Shown: one piece after another, positions 1 to 15,700 of the stretch
Position numbering within the stretch: position 1 is the first letter of the stretch
Layout: every line of letters begins with the position of its first letter
From: Pyricularia pennisetigena
Taxonomy: Eukaryota > Ascomycota > Sordariomycetes > Magnaporthales > Pyriculariaceae
Reading direction: 5' to 3'
Assembly (NCBI RefSeq): GCF_004337985.1
Contig: NC_043743.1
Coordinates: forward strand, 2,960,543-3,024,542
Length of the DNA stretch: 64,000 nt
The notes under the pieces: model-generated
Databases searched by the model: none
Seen by the model: only the letters and a program-made list of their open reading frames with translations
What the model was told of the DNA's origin: nothing
Made by a program: the position numbers and the translations under genes

Positions 1-324
1 GATCACGTGCATGATTCGCTGCATACTTCATTGTAGGTTGCTCAAGGGCCGTGCACACCCGTACCCAAGTACCTCCGCCGAGCCTCAGCACCCCACCCCT
101 GCACCGGCCAAGGCAACACCTAGGACGCGAAGCAGCTGTGCCTACCGACTGCTACGACGCAGCTAAGCTATCCACCGATATTCCAACCACCATCTCCGTA
201 TCTATCCATCAGTGCCAACATCAACAACCCGGCAGCTTAATATCCAACTGTACAAGCTGCACCGAAAGGAACGCAGCATTGATCTGCAGACAAATACGAT
301 CGCAACCGAACCCACAGTCACATC

Positions 325-1374
325 ATGGATCACCGACCGCAAGCATGGGGCCGTGTACGTCTGTCTAGCTACCATGACCGCCCCCCTCGATCGCTTGCCT
401 ACAACCCCTAATGGGAACACAACAAACTAACACTCCGCTGCTATATATGAACAACAGCCTAGGGACGATGTATACGGTGCATACGATGCTTCCTACCTCC
501 AGACCGCCGGCCCAAAGGCAGCGACACAATCACCCGTCGTTACCGGCACCTCAGTCATTGGCCTGAAGTTCAAAGATGGAGTCGTTATAGCGGCCGACAA
601 CCTAGGTTCGTGCACAATATGACGCTCCAGTACGGCTCTCGCTCTCATGGGATTGCTGCGAGGGCTCCAGAGACAAGACGCCATGGCTTCAGGATTCCCA
701 AATATTGACAAACCCGCCCACCACAAACAGCATCCTACGGCGCTCTCGCCCGCTTCTCCTCAACCCACCGCCTCCGCTCGTTCGCCAACTCATCTGTCGT
801 CGGCTTCGGTGGCGACGTCTCGGACATGCAGTACCTCGACCGCCACCTGACCGAGCTGGCCATCGACGAAGCTTACGCCAACCCCGCCGACGAGACCACG
901 GAGAGCAGCAGCGGCGCCAGCAGGGACAGCTCCCTCAACGCGCAGAACCTGCACAAGTACCTGTCCAAGCTCCTGTACGGGCGCCGGAACAAGTTCGACC
1001 CGCTGTGGAACCAGATACTGGTGGCCGGCCTCGACGCCGACGACAAGCCGTTCCTGGCCTCGGCTGACCTGCTCGGCACCACCTTTTCGGCCCCGGCCCT
1101 GGCCAGCGGCTACGGCAGCATGCTGGCCATCCCCATCATGCGCAGGGCCGCCGGCAGTGAGGAGGAGGCCGCCAAGCTGTCGCGCGACGAGGCAGTCGCC
1201 GTCGTCAAGGAATGCATGAAGGTTCTCTTTTACCGCGACGCCAGGAGTTCCGACTCGTACTCGCTCGCCGTCGTCACCAAGGACGGCGTTGAGCTGAGCA
1301 CCGACGAGAAGCTCGAGCAGCAGAGCTGGGCATTTGCCGACAGGATCAAGGGCTACGGCACACAGACCGTCTAA
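325..1374 (+). CDS. PRE4: 20S proteasome subunit beta type-7 (Pre4-like)
   Basis: Non-catalytic beta7 subunit of the 20S proteasome core, acting in nuclear and cytosolic ubiquitin-dependent proteolysis. Three exons close in frame: 325-354, 458-605 and 731-1374, giving 273 aa. Exon 1 encodes [10 protein letters not shown] and is followed by a perfect GTACGT donor. Exon 2 carries the beta-fold start with [20 protein letters not shown]. Exon 3 opens with [18 protein letters not shown] and contains [11 protein letters not shown] and [17 protein letters not shown] text typical of Pre4. The branch-like CTAAC before the 457 acceptor supports intron 1. The downstream ATG at 826 is only an internal Met, because the family's N-terminal fold lies before it. 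Family assignment is confident. The exact N-terminus rests on the fit of the 10-residue first exon. Confidence 0.93.
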
Positions 1375-2070
1375 GAAGGCGGGGTGGAAGTGTGTTTCTA
1401 CTTTTCAATTCTTTATCTTTCTTCTCGCTTCTATCGGTATTGATGACGGGCGTTGTGGTGGGAACTGCTATGGATGCAACGATGAAAATGCGTTTCGATC
1501 TATACATTCGTACGGCTGCAACCATCTGTTAGCTAGCAAACATATAAACGCCGCTTTATATGGATTCCCATCACCCGAGTTCTGATGCCGCTGTTCGTGG
1601 GGGGCGGTCGACCACCCCTGCGAAGTAAATTACTAATCTTGCATACTAGAGTAGAGGCGAGGCAAGGATACTGAATGACGACAACATTTTACAGTTTTGA
1701 TCAAAATCCTGAAAGGTTTCGGCGCGATTCAATAGCACACATCTATGACCAAGGCTCATGACACGATCTCCAAAGTCAAGTGAACAGAAAAACATTATCC
1801 TTGCTAACATTCAAATCGTTTAAATACATGGACCCATCTATCCTGACCCAGCTCCCGCGTTGCCGTATTTCTAGCCAGTAGGAGCAAACGAAAGAGAAGA
1901 TACCGTCGTTACGCCACGTCTACCCGGGCGCTTTTGTCTTCAACCCATTAGAAATATGCTTGGGCGATCTCACGTCATATCGACAGCAAGCGCCTTCCTT
2001 CTGTAAAGCAAAGCAAGAAGTGGAATTAAGCCCTCCCAAAAAAAAAAAGAAGAAAGAAGAGAAGCAACAT
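1375..2070. other. convergent intergenic spacer PRE4 / GFA1
   Basis: About 700 bp between the PRE4 stop and the GFA1 stop on the opposite strand. It should hold the two 3' UTRs. Apart from an A-rich run near 2037-2056 I see no ORF, RNA gene or repeat. Confidence 0.6.
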
Positions 2071-4599
<2,529 letters not shown>

Positions 4600-7156
4600 C
4601 TTGTCGGATCTATGAAGTTGCGAGGTTCAGATGATTCTTCTTCCCTCAACCAGAGCCGCGGAGGGGACTGCAAGAAGTGTTTTCAAAAGAGGGGTATCAA
4701 ATGGTAACGACAAAAAAAAAAAAGGCGACGCTGGAGAGGAAGAAGAAGTGGCTTCTGGATGGCACAGCTCAGAATGATAAAGACGGTATAAAGGGGAGAG
4801 GTAAGGGGACCGAACCCAGGGTTGGACGGGCAGGTGTCTGGCGCTTTATTTCAAAGGGATGCAGCGGTGGGAGGGCGGAATGCAGGCTCAGGCCAGACTG
4901 GGCAAGCTTGCTGCTTGAAAGCAATGACAGGGGTTGGCAGCAAATGTGGGGAACGTGGAGGGGCAACAAGGTAAGGTGGGCTTGGTGGGCTGGGGACGAG
5001 CTGGTAGCTGGCTTTTTTCTCTCTTGCGGACAGCCAGGCGGCGCCCTTTGTGACGCCTTGATTGGGGTTTGTACAAAGCTGTGTGCCCCTTCTTTGTCGG
5101 TCTGATGCCGTACTCTTGTTGGGATGACACTAGCGGGAAGTTTAGACTTGCCATATTTCGGATGTCTCCCGCCGTCTGGAACATGCGGAGTAGGTATGCA
5201 GCAGGCATCTCAGCTACCTACCTCTAACAAGCTATCTTAGTTATTTGTTAGGCAGATGCATCTTGCTCTAATCCGACCGCCTGTCTCCCTACTGCAGATC
5301 CACTGTAAGGCTTGCCGGCGGCGAGATGGTCTGGACTCCAAGAGTCTCTTCGACACGGCCAGTGAACTCATTCCTCTCCACTACCGCCAGTTCGTCGATT
5401 TACATGGTCCGATGAAACCCACATTGGTGTCGTGCCAATTCTACCTGTCTACCTGTGATTTGTGCACCTAATTACCAAGTCATCTTACAGGTCAGCCCTG
5501 GCCATCATAGTTGCTTTTCAAGGATGATAAGTTTTGGTCAAAGGATCCGGAAGATATCCCGTAGGCGTGAGATCCGGAGGCGTGAAAGGATTACATCAGC
5601 TCCGCCCTACCACACGTAGGAGATGAATCTGACATGATTTTGCCAAGCTCCCTCAATTGGCCAGGCATCAGTAATATTCTCGAAGCTCTATCCAGTAAAT
5701 AACATCGAAAACAGATACTTTTACTCCCAGTCAACAAAATACGAAAGAAAAAAATTAACAAACCAACGAGAACACCAGACACTTGGCATTGAGCGTCATC
5801 GGAAACAAAACTTGTTGCTGCTAGGTAGGCGGAGTAGCATCTAAGCTTTGATCGAGGAGCCGGGAAGGCGTCAATTGGCTAACCCGAACCCCTGTGGCTG
5901 AATCTGATCCCGAGTGGATTCACATCGTATCCCGCCGAAACCCAGCAGCCACTTCCTTCCGACCAAGAGGAATGCACCATTCGCCCATGCCTCGTCGTCA
6001 ACCTGGGCAATGTTGCTTTTCTTAGTATTTTTTTTTTTTCTCGGAGGGGTTTGTGCATCAGTGATACGAAGAAAAAAGAGGGCAGTTAATTCATCACGAC
6101 GGCATGCCATTACTCCGTATCGCTATTTTTTCTGCCTCAAAAAATCACCATTATTTGTCTCCTCACAACAAGGTTATAAAAGTAAAAAAGAAGAGTCAAG
6201 AGTCAAAACTGCCTTCCTTGTTGTTTCAAATTCTTTGTTTGCAGGGAGACGCGTAAACATTGGGCGGGACCAGGACGACGATCGTCATGACGTTGGCAGA
6301 AACTTGGTCAGTCCCTTTTGGACAATTCTCGCACTCAACAAGGTAGTAGCCTGAAGCTCAACCTCAGGTAACTCCCAAATACCCGAGCAGGTGGGTTACA
6401 CAGCCTCAAGATTCAGGGGTTAGATCGTATAAACAAACAAATAGGAACCAGGAATAGCAGGGCTTGGGTTCGACATCACGGAGAAAGAGGCAACAGATGC
6501 CAACGGAGGGTTTCTGGGAGGGGGCTCGGGGCAAAGATTGACAGGGAGAAGTCCCAATCATCGCCCTCAGAGAAAAAACGGGATCCTTGTCCACACAAAC
6601 CGAGAATGGCCCCTCCTCTCAAAAGTCCCCGCCTTGCAACGTCGTGTTCGACAACGCTAACCACCAACCGCGCTCGGCAATTGGTAGTAGCCTCCACGTA
6701 AAGGGCGTAGCTGAGCTAGGTATGTACGACCGTTAATTATCGACTTGGCGTCTATCGCCTGTCAAGTTACCGCTTGCTTGCATATCAACACCACTCCCTA
6801 GTCACTACATCTTCCCAACCCAAGAGACTATGCTTGACCGCCATGACCTTCAAGAACATGTGCTCGAGCATAACCGAAATCGGGGCGACAACCAGGTAAA
6901 CCCTAGCTGCATCCTTTGGTATCGAACGTCTGCTTTCGCTGCTGCTTTCTATTTTGGTGGCCGTTCTACTGTATGCCGTAATTGCTCCTGTTCGGGTATG
7001 ATACAAGATTACAAACGGAGCAACGCTTTGAGGCTATCGTGAGGCATTCGTGTCGACTGTCCTCAGCCTAGTCCTGCTCCTACTCATCTTCCCTCTCTGC
7101 TACCCCAGGGTGCCTACTGCGTGGTCCTAAAGTCCCCCAACCGGTGCTAATCTAGT
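4600..7156. other. intergenic, GFA1 promoter and RPT4 3' flank
   Basis: Roughly 2.5 kb. Next to GFA1 the plus strand is purine-rich (about 4680-4800), which would be a pyrimidine-rich leader for GFA1. Short open frames (for example 4677-5105 and 5914-6354) have no recognisable domain and are interrupted by A/T homopolymers. I see no convincing gene. Confidence 0.5.
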
Positions 7157-8620
7157 TTAGAGCTTTTGGTACTCCAGTTTACCCTCCAGCTTCTTCGACT
7201 CGGCCACTTTCCGCACCGCCTTGTTGAAGTCGTCCTGGTTCACAGCATCGCGGTAGTCCTTGATAGCAAAGAGGCCACTAAATTGAAAAGGCCATCAGGT
7301 TAGTCAATAGTCGATAGGTATATGGGTTGTGGTGGTGGTCATCAAAGCCCGGGGATGTTCAAAAACGTACGCTTCAGTCACCACATTCCTCAGATCGGCA
7401 CCGTTTAGCCCGTCGCTCATCTTTACCACACTCTCAAAGTCAATGTCTCCCTCCATCACTACGCTTGAAGCATGGATCTTTAGAATCTCCAACCGCCCAA
7501 TCTCGTTGGGCAAAGCAATCTCGATCTTGCGGTCTAGACGTCCTGCCCGGAGCAGAGCAGGATCCAGTGTGTCGGGACGGTTGGTTGCCATAATGATCTT
7601 GGTCTTGCCGAGGTAGTCGAAACCATCCAGTTGGTTCAAGAGTTCCATGAGCGTTCTTTGGATCTCTCGGTCGGCACTTGTGCCCTCAGAGAAACGCCTG
7701 CCTCCAATGGCATCAATCTCATCCATGAAGATAATGCAGGGCTCGTGCTCCTTGGCGTATCCGAACATCTCGCGGATAAGACGTGCTGACTCTCCGATGT
7801 ATTTGTCCACGATGGCAGACGAGACAACTAGTCATATAAGCCGTTAGAAACCGTGACTTGTTACCAGAAACATTGCACGTATCCAGCGCCTCCGTTTGTA
7901 GCTTACCCTTCAAGAAATTCGTCTCAAGGCTTGACGCAACAGCTCTCGCTAGTAGCGTCTTGCCTGTTCCCGGGGGTCCGTAAAGAAGCACACCCTTTGG
8001 TGGCTTGATGCCAACCCTCAAGAATAGTTCTGGGTTCTTCAACGGGAGCTCGATAACCTCTCTCAACTCCCTGATCTGATCGTTGAGACCACCAATACCC
8101 GCAAAGCTGACTTGGCCCGGATCCTCGAGTGACATGTTGTAGACGAGTGGGTCGACCTCGCGCGGTAGCATTCGCATTATGGTGAGCGTCGTCATGTCAA
8201 GCGCAACTCGCGTCCCTTGCTTCAGCTTGTCCTTGTCGACCTTTGACCTGCAGCCGACCACATATCTGGGACCAGAGGATGCTTTGACGATAACTGCAGG
8301 GTAGACACAGCCGCTGTTAGTAGAATGGTCCAAACAGGTGGATGAATGTACAAGGCAGGCCTGTGGCACCCGCAGAGGCTATGACGGGCGTTTAGCTCGG
8401 GCTCTTTACATCTCTCATCGTCAAGTTGCTTCAGGACTTCGCCAATAATCTGTCCCACGCTCTGCAACGCCTTGATGTTCTCCTCAGTCTGGTCAAAGTC
8501 CTTCTGCAAGCCCTTGATCTCTATTCGCAGGTTTTTCAGTTTGGACTCCCACTCTCGCGACTCGATCAGCTTCTGCTTGTAGGAGTCAAGCGCATGTTGG
8601 CGCTCTTGGTCGGTTGACAT
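7157..8620 (-). CDS. RPT4: 26S proteasome regulatory ATPase Rpt4
   Basis: AAA+ ATPase of the 19S base (PSMC6/Rpt10B/Sug2 family) that unfolds substrates and opens the 20S gate. Four exons: 8410-8620, 7907-8293, 7371-7827 and 7157-7277, giving 391 aa, the family's usual length. The N-terminal exon is a coiled coil (residues about 1-65, with [20 protein letters not shown]). It is joined in frame to [19 protein letters not shown] (OB domain). Walker A GPPGTGKT, Walker [11 protein letters not shown], the [17 protein letters not shown] second-region block, and the Arg-finger stretch [11 protein letters not shown] are all present. The C-terminus ends LEYQKL. All splice sites are GT-AG. It lies 2.6 kb from GFA1, transcribed in the same direction, and under 6 kb from PRE4, another proteasome gene. 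Confidence 0.95.
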
Positions 8621-9990
8621 TGTCGCAATTACAACGATTCTGGCGATGAGCTGGATTCTGAAATATCGATGACGATAACGGTAGCAGAATGGCCGAGTTG
8701 GTGTTGATGGCGGAGGACGTTGCGGTAGTTGTCGTGATTGCTTGGAGATGGTTCTGGGAGCAGACGTAACGCTGTCGTTGCCTCAAGCTGCATCGGAGCT
8801 GTACCGTAATTACTGGGGCCGCTTTACCTCAGCAAGGGTGTGTGTTCAGGGTTAGGGTCTGACATCCGCCCGTGCGCGCCAAGACACCTCACCTCACCTC
8901 GCGAGTCAGTTTGGCTATGGTATACCCATATCCTTACAACGAACAACCCACGATTGTACCCAAGGTCTGTGCTAGTAGTGAGTGGCTAGACCAGTCCATG
9001 GTTGCCTAATTGATGCAATAGCCCCCAGGTCATCAAATATTCTCGCTCGGCAGCTTGAGTTTTCCACGACGCGAAATGCGGCCTTTGTAACCTTCTGTCG
9101 TCATTTATGCTACCAAAGCAAGGCTCTTTTGGGCCCCGCTTCAATGCGGCACGCAATTCTAGCCGGACAAGGAAATTTCCCGTCCACAGCAATCCAACAT
9201 GTGTTGTTTTTCCATTGCTCTCCCACTAACTACATGCTTGGCTTTCGTTTGGGTGCTTTATTCACAAGAGTACCGCCACCGTGTGGGAGGTTACAACTCG
9301 CATTTTAAACGGCGCGCCAAGCTGGGGGAGGGCAGAGGACGCAAAAGATCTCGTTTGATCTGGCAGTTCCGCGCAAAGATCACGCCCCAGGACGGAGAAA
9401 AAAGTTGCCCAATTGCCCTGATTCAAATGCTCCATACCTGATGGAGAAGCAGAGACCCTGGCTTTTGTCCCAGTGGGCAGGTTCACATACCAACTTGGCG
9501 GACCTACATGCCAGATGGGATTTGTTCATTGGGCAACCATTCAATCCAGGGTCCTGATCTAAACCGCATTGATTGATCTCGCTGGGCGTTCCCACGAGCT
9601 GTGGGCCCGACAGACTGCAGTTATGCCCATGACGTAGTGCAAATGGAGTTATAATTCGGTCATCACTTGTAACGTGCAATCGCCTTGGGATAATGTGCTA
9701 GATGCACACGTTTTCAAATGTCGACCTTTATTTCTTTTCGTTTTATATAATCTTTTAATTCTTTTTTTTCTTTTCTCCTGGTCTCCCCTCGTTTTTTGTG
9801 GTACTACGCAATTGATATCGTCCAACAGATGGCCATACAATGTTGCCTTACAACTCGACCCCGGATGCTCCATGATGACGACTATTTGGCTCCTTTCAAA
9901 CACAACTACTAAAGCGATCCACGACCACATGGACCTTGCGCCGGGACCGACACTACCACTTTATCGGTCTCCTTTATAACACGATAGATA
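8621..9990. other. divergent promoter region RPT4 / Zn2Cys6 regulator
   Basis: About 1.37 kb between the starts of two divergently transcribed genes, so it should contain both promoters. I do not recognise a defined proteasome-gene activator element. Open frames here (for example 8982-9308, 9380-9679) lack known domains and overlap on both strands. Confidence 0.55.
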
Positions 9991-12759
9991 ATGAGCAGCG
10001 AAAGGCCAGAGTCGGACACCTCTGGCAGTCCGAGAGCTAGCATTGCTGGTCCCTCCAGTGGCCAGCGGAGGGAAAGGGGAGCAATTGCAGCGCAGGTTAG
10101 CCATGTTTTATCTCTATCCAGGGCCTCTTCCGAGAATAACAAGACAGGATACGACCAGAGGACTGACCTGTCATTCTTTATAATCACGCCCACAGGCCTG
10201 CGGTATGTGTGCTTCGACTGTCCTGCCAACTTCACGGCGCTGGCTAACACGTGTCTGGCCTCACTTGCACAGAGAACTGTCGATCTAGAAAACAGAAATG
10301 CGACGAACAGCGTCCAAAATGTTCAACATGTCGGAAATTCAATCTCGAGTGTCATTATCGTGAACCTCAGCCCACCAAGTCAGTAGGGACCGCCGCACAA
10401 GGCTCGGCAGGAAGTTTCCATGATATCTTTCCGTTCGGTGGCCGTCAAAGGCCAAATGAGGAGAGTAGCAAGCAAACTGACCTCAACATGTTAGAAAAGA
10501 CAAGACCCTTGTGGAAATTCTCGAACGCATCAAAGGCTTGGAGCGCAAGTTTGACACCCTGACCATGCAGCAGGCCGCTTTCCATGCACCTATGATGACA
10601 AACCACCCGGTAGTCACCCAAGTATCAATGCCTCAAGATAGCCTTTCTCCCATGACGGCTACGGGAGCCCACGCTTCTGAAGACGGCAGTATAGTCGCAG
10701 GTGTTAATCCGCCTCATGCGTACGCTACGTCGGTCCATCAGATGCTTGGCTGGCCTATAATTCAACAGCTGCTCAACAGTGTCAGCGCAAGGATGCCCGA
10801 GATTAACGTGGCCAATATAGAACAAGAAGGAGTCAACATCATTCTGGGCATCAACAAGTCGGACTACCTGCCGGCCGAACCAGTTGGACCGGTGACCACT
10901 ATTGACTCGACCACGTCGATGCCTAACCCAAGCATTTCAGGGTTTGGTGGTATCCCACTAACAACCACCTCCATGCAGGTGCTCTCGAATGCATACTTTG
11001 ACACCTTCAACCATTGCCATCCCTTGTTAGAGCGGCATACCTTTATGAGCGAAATTCTGGGCCCACTTTGCAATGATGGCTTGGACGATACCGTCAAGTC
11101 GACCTTGGGATTGGTTGTGTTTGCTTTGGGAGAGCTTTCCATCGCAGGCGATCATGGTGCACCCGTCACTATGTACAACACCCGCCCCAGTGGCGTCAAA
11201 GGCGGCACACTTAGAAATCCACCCGGTCTGGCATTATACAACGAGGCGCGGCGGCGGATGGGCTTCACCATGGCCGACTCATCGCTCGAAACTGCCCAAG
11301 CATTTGCTCTAGCTGGGTAAGATCAAACTGTTATCTCTGATATGGGCATCGCCTTGGAATTAAAGTCAAAACTGTCGACTTGGACTAACAGCAACCGACA
11401 GGTTATACTGCGAGGCCTGCTTCAGTCACACGGTAAGTTGCGATTGGTCCCTCCCATGGATTAAGAGACACACTAACGTGAGAAATAAATAGGAATTTTG
11501 GCGCATGACAATGTCTGCCGCTCTGGCTTGCCAGGCACTGGTGCTTGGGTGTGTTAAAGTTCCTTGGTTACTCTTCTCGCCGCTTGCTGCTAACTTGACG
11601 GCATTTTGACAGGAGGTCGACGGAGTCTTCATCCGCAAGCGCAGATATGATCAGGCGATGCTTTTGGCACTGCAAGATAATGGAAAGGCAGGTTGACTTT
11701 TCCGTAAGGTCTTTCAACGAAACTATTGTGCTGACTCCAAACAGCTATTTTGATATCGAACTGGGTCTTCCCCGTGGTATACTGGAACAGCTGGAGGACA
11801 TTGTCGGGCCTCCGGTGTTCAGTGGATTGTTCTCTCACGATTACATCACTGGAACGTCCTTGGCGCGGGACCATTTTGTGTCTGCCGTAGCAATGCGGAG
11901 ACTGGCTTTAGAAGCTCACGCAATGCTTAATAACGGTGAGTGTTTGCGAACACAAAGTCACTTGCTTAGCCCTCTTAACTACTTCACGCTGCTCGGAGGC
12001 AGATTTGGTCTAACATGGCATGAAATAGGTCATTTTGCTTCTCGCTATTCCACTGGCGCTCTCGATCCGGATGGGTTCAATCTGGCTGTCAAGAATTTAG
12101 CCAGCCAGGCCGAACACTGGCGGACAATGCTTCCACCGCAGCTCCGCTGGCGCGAGACACAGCCCGGCGAGTTTCCCAACCCCTCCCTCTACTCTGACGT
12201 CCACAACTCGTCGGTGTTCGGCACTGCACCATCTCTTGACGTACCCTCGCCGGCTCTGAGCTCACCATCGGGTTTCATGTTCACCACGGATCTTGATGTG
12301 GCGCCAGTTACATACCCATACAACCTCGATATCATGACTGCAGTGCTGCGGTCGAGATATTACTACATTAAGCTTGTAATTCACCGCCCGTACGTCTACA
12401 AGGCGCTCGTAAACCCGGAACAAATGACCGGAGAGGAGGCCGAGGGTGCGGCAGAGTGCCTCAGGGCCTGCTTAAAATGGCCTGTGTCCATGTCGCCAAC
12501 GCATGCGCACAAGAGGCTAATCCCTTGCCTCTTCTTCTGGACTCAAAACATGCTAGGAATATTGATCCTGCTGCATCTCAGCCAGAGCACCCCGATGCTG
12601 TCGAGGATACGCAGCACTTTATGTGGAGAGAGCTTTGAGCTAGAAGCAAGCGAGACGGTTGGTTTGTATCTTGACTGGTTGCGAGACCTCAAGAGTGTTG
12701 ACGCAGCAGCCGCGTGGGCGTGGGCGATTGTGAGAGCTATATACAATCTCGAAGAATAG
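9991..12759 (+). CDS. Zn2Cys6 transcription factor, fungal MHR type
   Basis: Nuclear DNA-binding regulator of unknown target. Nine exons close to 725 aa: 9991-10095, 10196-10202, 10273-10437, 10500-11316, 11402-11432, 11493-11548, 11613-11687, 11745-11935 and 12029-12759. The zinc cluster ACENCRSRKQKCDEQRP...CSTCRKFNLEC is only complete if a 7-nt exon (GCCTGCG) is spliced in; it supplies the first Cys. After a linker, LVEILERIKGLERKFDTL is a short coiled-coil dimerisation element. The middle homology region follows (SNAYFDTFNHCHPLLERHTF, then EFWRMTMSAALACQALVLG). The intron at 10438-10499 is the least certain; another donor near 10363 would also keep frame. The intron at 11688-11744 uses a GC donor and is 57 nt, so both spliced and unspliced forms stay open. 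Confidence 0.85.
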
Positions 12760-15700
12760 ACAGGAAAGTCACTGAGCGGGTGTAGGAAACAGCAATAGAA
12801 AGCCAGCAAATATAATATAAACCTCGTATTCTGCGGCCCCGTCGAACACTCGGACTTTACTAACCATATTTTTTTCGAGATAACGCGCGGCAGACGGAGA
12901 ATGATGCGACTTTTTCTACGAGGCTCATGCTAATACTAACAATCCTTGTTGACCACATACAGTAGTTACTTCGTCCGTGTTCCCTTTTTTTCCTCTTCGT
13001 TCTTTTCTGTGATCTTGTCTTCCTTCATACATATTTGATACCACCCCTCTGTACAAAAGTACCAATATGTTTCTATGCTGGTTTGGCGAGCGTGAAGTGC
13101 CCCCACTCCGGGAACAGGGGGTAAAAGAAAAAAAGGCAAAAGCTCTCGCTAAGAGAGTTCTTGTTCTCAACATTTTCAGACATGGTTGTTTGCATGAAAA
13201 AGACAAACTGGGTATATGGCGGGCGAGATCACATCTCCGCCCAGAGCCTCCACCCGCGAGGCTAGTCTGTCTCCCCTCTCTTCTTTTGTGTTGGCCGCCT
13301 CGGGCCGGGTCGGACAGCCTTTCGCCGTTTTTTTTTTTTTTTTTTTTTTTAAAGTTATCCGTGATTTAATATGCGTTCAGGTTTCGCGAGGGTTTTATGA
13401 GGTACGCTGAGGACGTTCAGTCTCGACGCCGTCTAGGTCGTTGTGTGTTTGAATGCCTTTCTTCTTTCCCCCGCCCCTCTTTCAATTCCTGCTCCTTTGT
13501 ATTTTTACCAGCTTTGATTTTTGGCCCGCCGAGACATGGCGTCAGAAATTCTCCTGGGGGTCTTTCTTCGATTTCAATTTTTTTTATTTCATTCCTTTTT
13601 TTTTCTTTCGGGAAACGCTGCCGCCTCGAATCCACCTCCACCGCCAAGCAGCTAGTTTGACGGAACGTTCCGCTGTTTGTCAAAAAGGGGGGAGAAGATG
13701 AAAATTCGTGTTCGTGGCTCGTTATTTTACTTTTTTTTTTTTTACTATATTAATATCCTGTGTTATTTAGAAACATTCTTGGTCTGTTTTCTGGGTAGAC
13801 ACACAATATCACATGCAATGTTCCCATTGAGAGGGGCTCGACCACTAACATCTCGCTACCATGCGCAGGAAGAACCTATTTGTAGTACCTGTTTGTCATA
13901 TGAACAAGAGGTACCGTTTACAAAAAAGACCTCTCTCAAATGGTGTACCACTATAGGATGGAGATGGGAAGTAGCAAGCAAAATCATGCGATATACCATG
14001 TCTCCTTCTTGTCTTTCTTGTTTTCGGCAGGTCTAGGCCTGCGAATATGCAAAAAAAGAAGGGGTGCATGCTTCCCCAAAGAAAACTTACCTTTTTTTTT
14101 NNNNNNNNNNNNNNNNNNNNNCCAGACAAATCGTGAAACTCGGGCTTCCAACCATAGTGGGGGTGATGGATGATATGGTATCAACGCAGTAATTACGTCG
14201 GTATTGTATGTAGGTGACCAAGGTAGGCAGGCAGGTTGGGATTTTTCGTTCCTTCTTTTGGTATGGAGAAAGGCTCCGTCAGTACCACAGAAAAGCCACA
14301 CGTCGTCCTCTTGTTAAGTCTTGTAATTGGGGGCCTGAATTACTTGGTCTGGCCAGTTTTTTTTTTTTTTTCTTCTTTCGTCTTCGTTTGGCGTCTCCAC
14401 CCACAGGTCGGGGCTTTGACGATGGTGAGACTGTGGGGTGTCTGTGAGTGGATTATGTGACTTGCATACCTAGTACCAGATGATTGACCGTACCCATGGA
14501 AAGAAAAGGCTGGTTCGCCTACCAGTTGTCACCCATTACCCGAATATTCACGATGATGGCCCTCTCCCACTGCCAAGACTGTATGACCTGATCGCGGGTA
14601 AGTTTGCCCGCTAGGACAATTGATGGCTACGAAGTAAGAGCACCATTGGCGATGCCCGGAGATATCTCGTAAAAGGTGACTCTGAACCAGTAAAGGTTTT
14701 GGCTGATAGATTTCTTGCCTCTCTTCCTTCGTTGGGCCGTCGTCTAGGTCGAGACCTATGTTTTCTTTTCTTTTTTTTTCTTCTTCTTTCTGCACGGGCG
14801 GCTCTAGTTGCCCGTCCGTGACCGATCGACGCGCGCAACAAGCGAGTTATGCTGTAGATCTATCACATATCGAAATCAACCAAAGCGACAATGGGATGAC
14901 CCCCTTTCTGGTTTGCGATAGCATGAAGCTCGGCTTCCTCGGCAAGCGTGGGGAATCAGATTTGTCACATTAACACAGGGTACTTATTGTATACTTATCT
15001 TAGTAACCGATCATTGCATACTATCCCGGTATTCCAACCCTACCCGACTGTGACAGCCGTGTTCGTAAACTGCAATTAATTTACCACTAATGAGAGTATT
15101 TTGGGTACTGAAGGTGGAGCCCAGTTCCGTAGTGTTGGTGTTCTCTTTCTCGTCTATTAATCTTTCCCTCTACTTGCTTCGGCAAGTATTTCGCCAGCTC
15201 GGTACCTCTGGACCAATGTGACAGCTCAAAAAAGAGAAACCACCCCCTTCCACGTCTCTACAGTAAGCTCGATCCTTTGAGAGGCTTTGTGGCCCACCTG
15301 TCTTTTTGATGATCAGGGTTCAAGGATCAGGAATTGAGCGATGCCGGTCGCCAAGTAATTGAACTCTGGTTGACTGCTGTCGCTATTTCGTTTGCTGGGA
15401 ATTTGGACTACCATAGTAATAGTGGACCGAAATCCAGGTACGTAGTTGCTGTACTGTAGCTTGGTGAAGGTGCGAGGCTGAAGGTTTACTGTTGCATTAC
15501 TTGTTCCTTTTTATTTATTTTATTTTTATTTTTATTTTTTTTCTCATTCATCCCCTCCCTTGTTACTAAGAAATTACTCAATAACTATGATTATGTGGTA
15601 AGTAACTGTAGAGTGGCGTTCCGTGACCTTGGTCTTGCCAGTAGGTTTGTTTCTGTTGTGATACTGTTTGAAGATGTGGCAATATCAAACGGCGATTACG

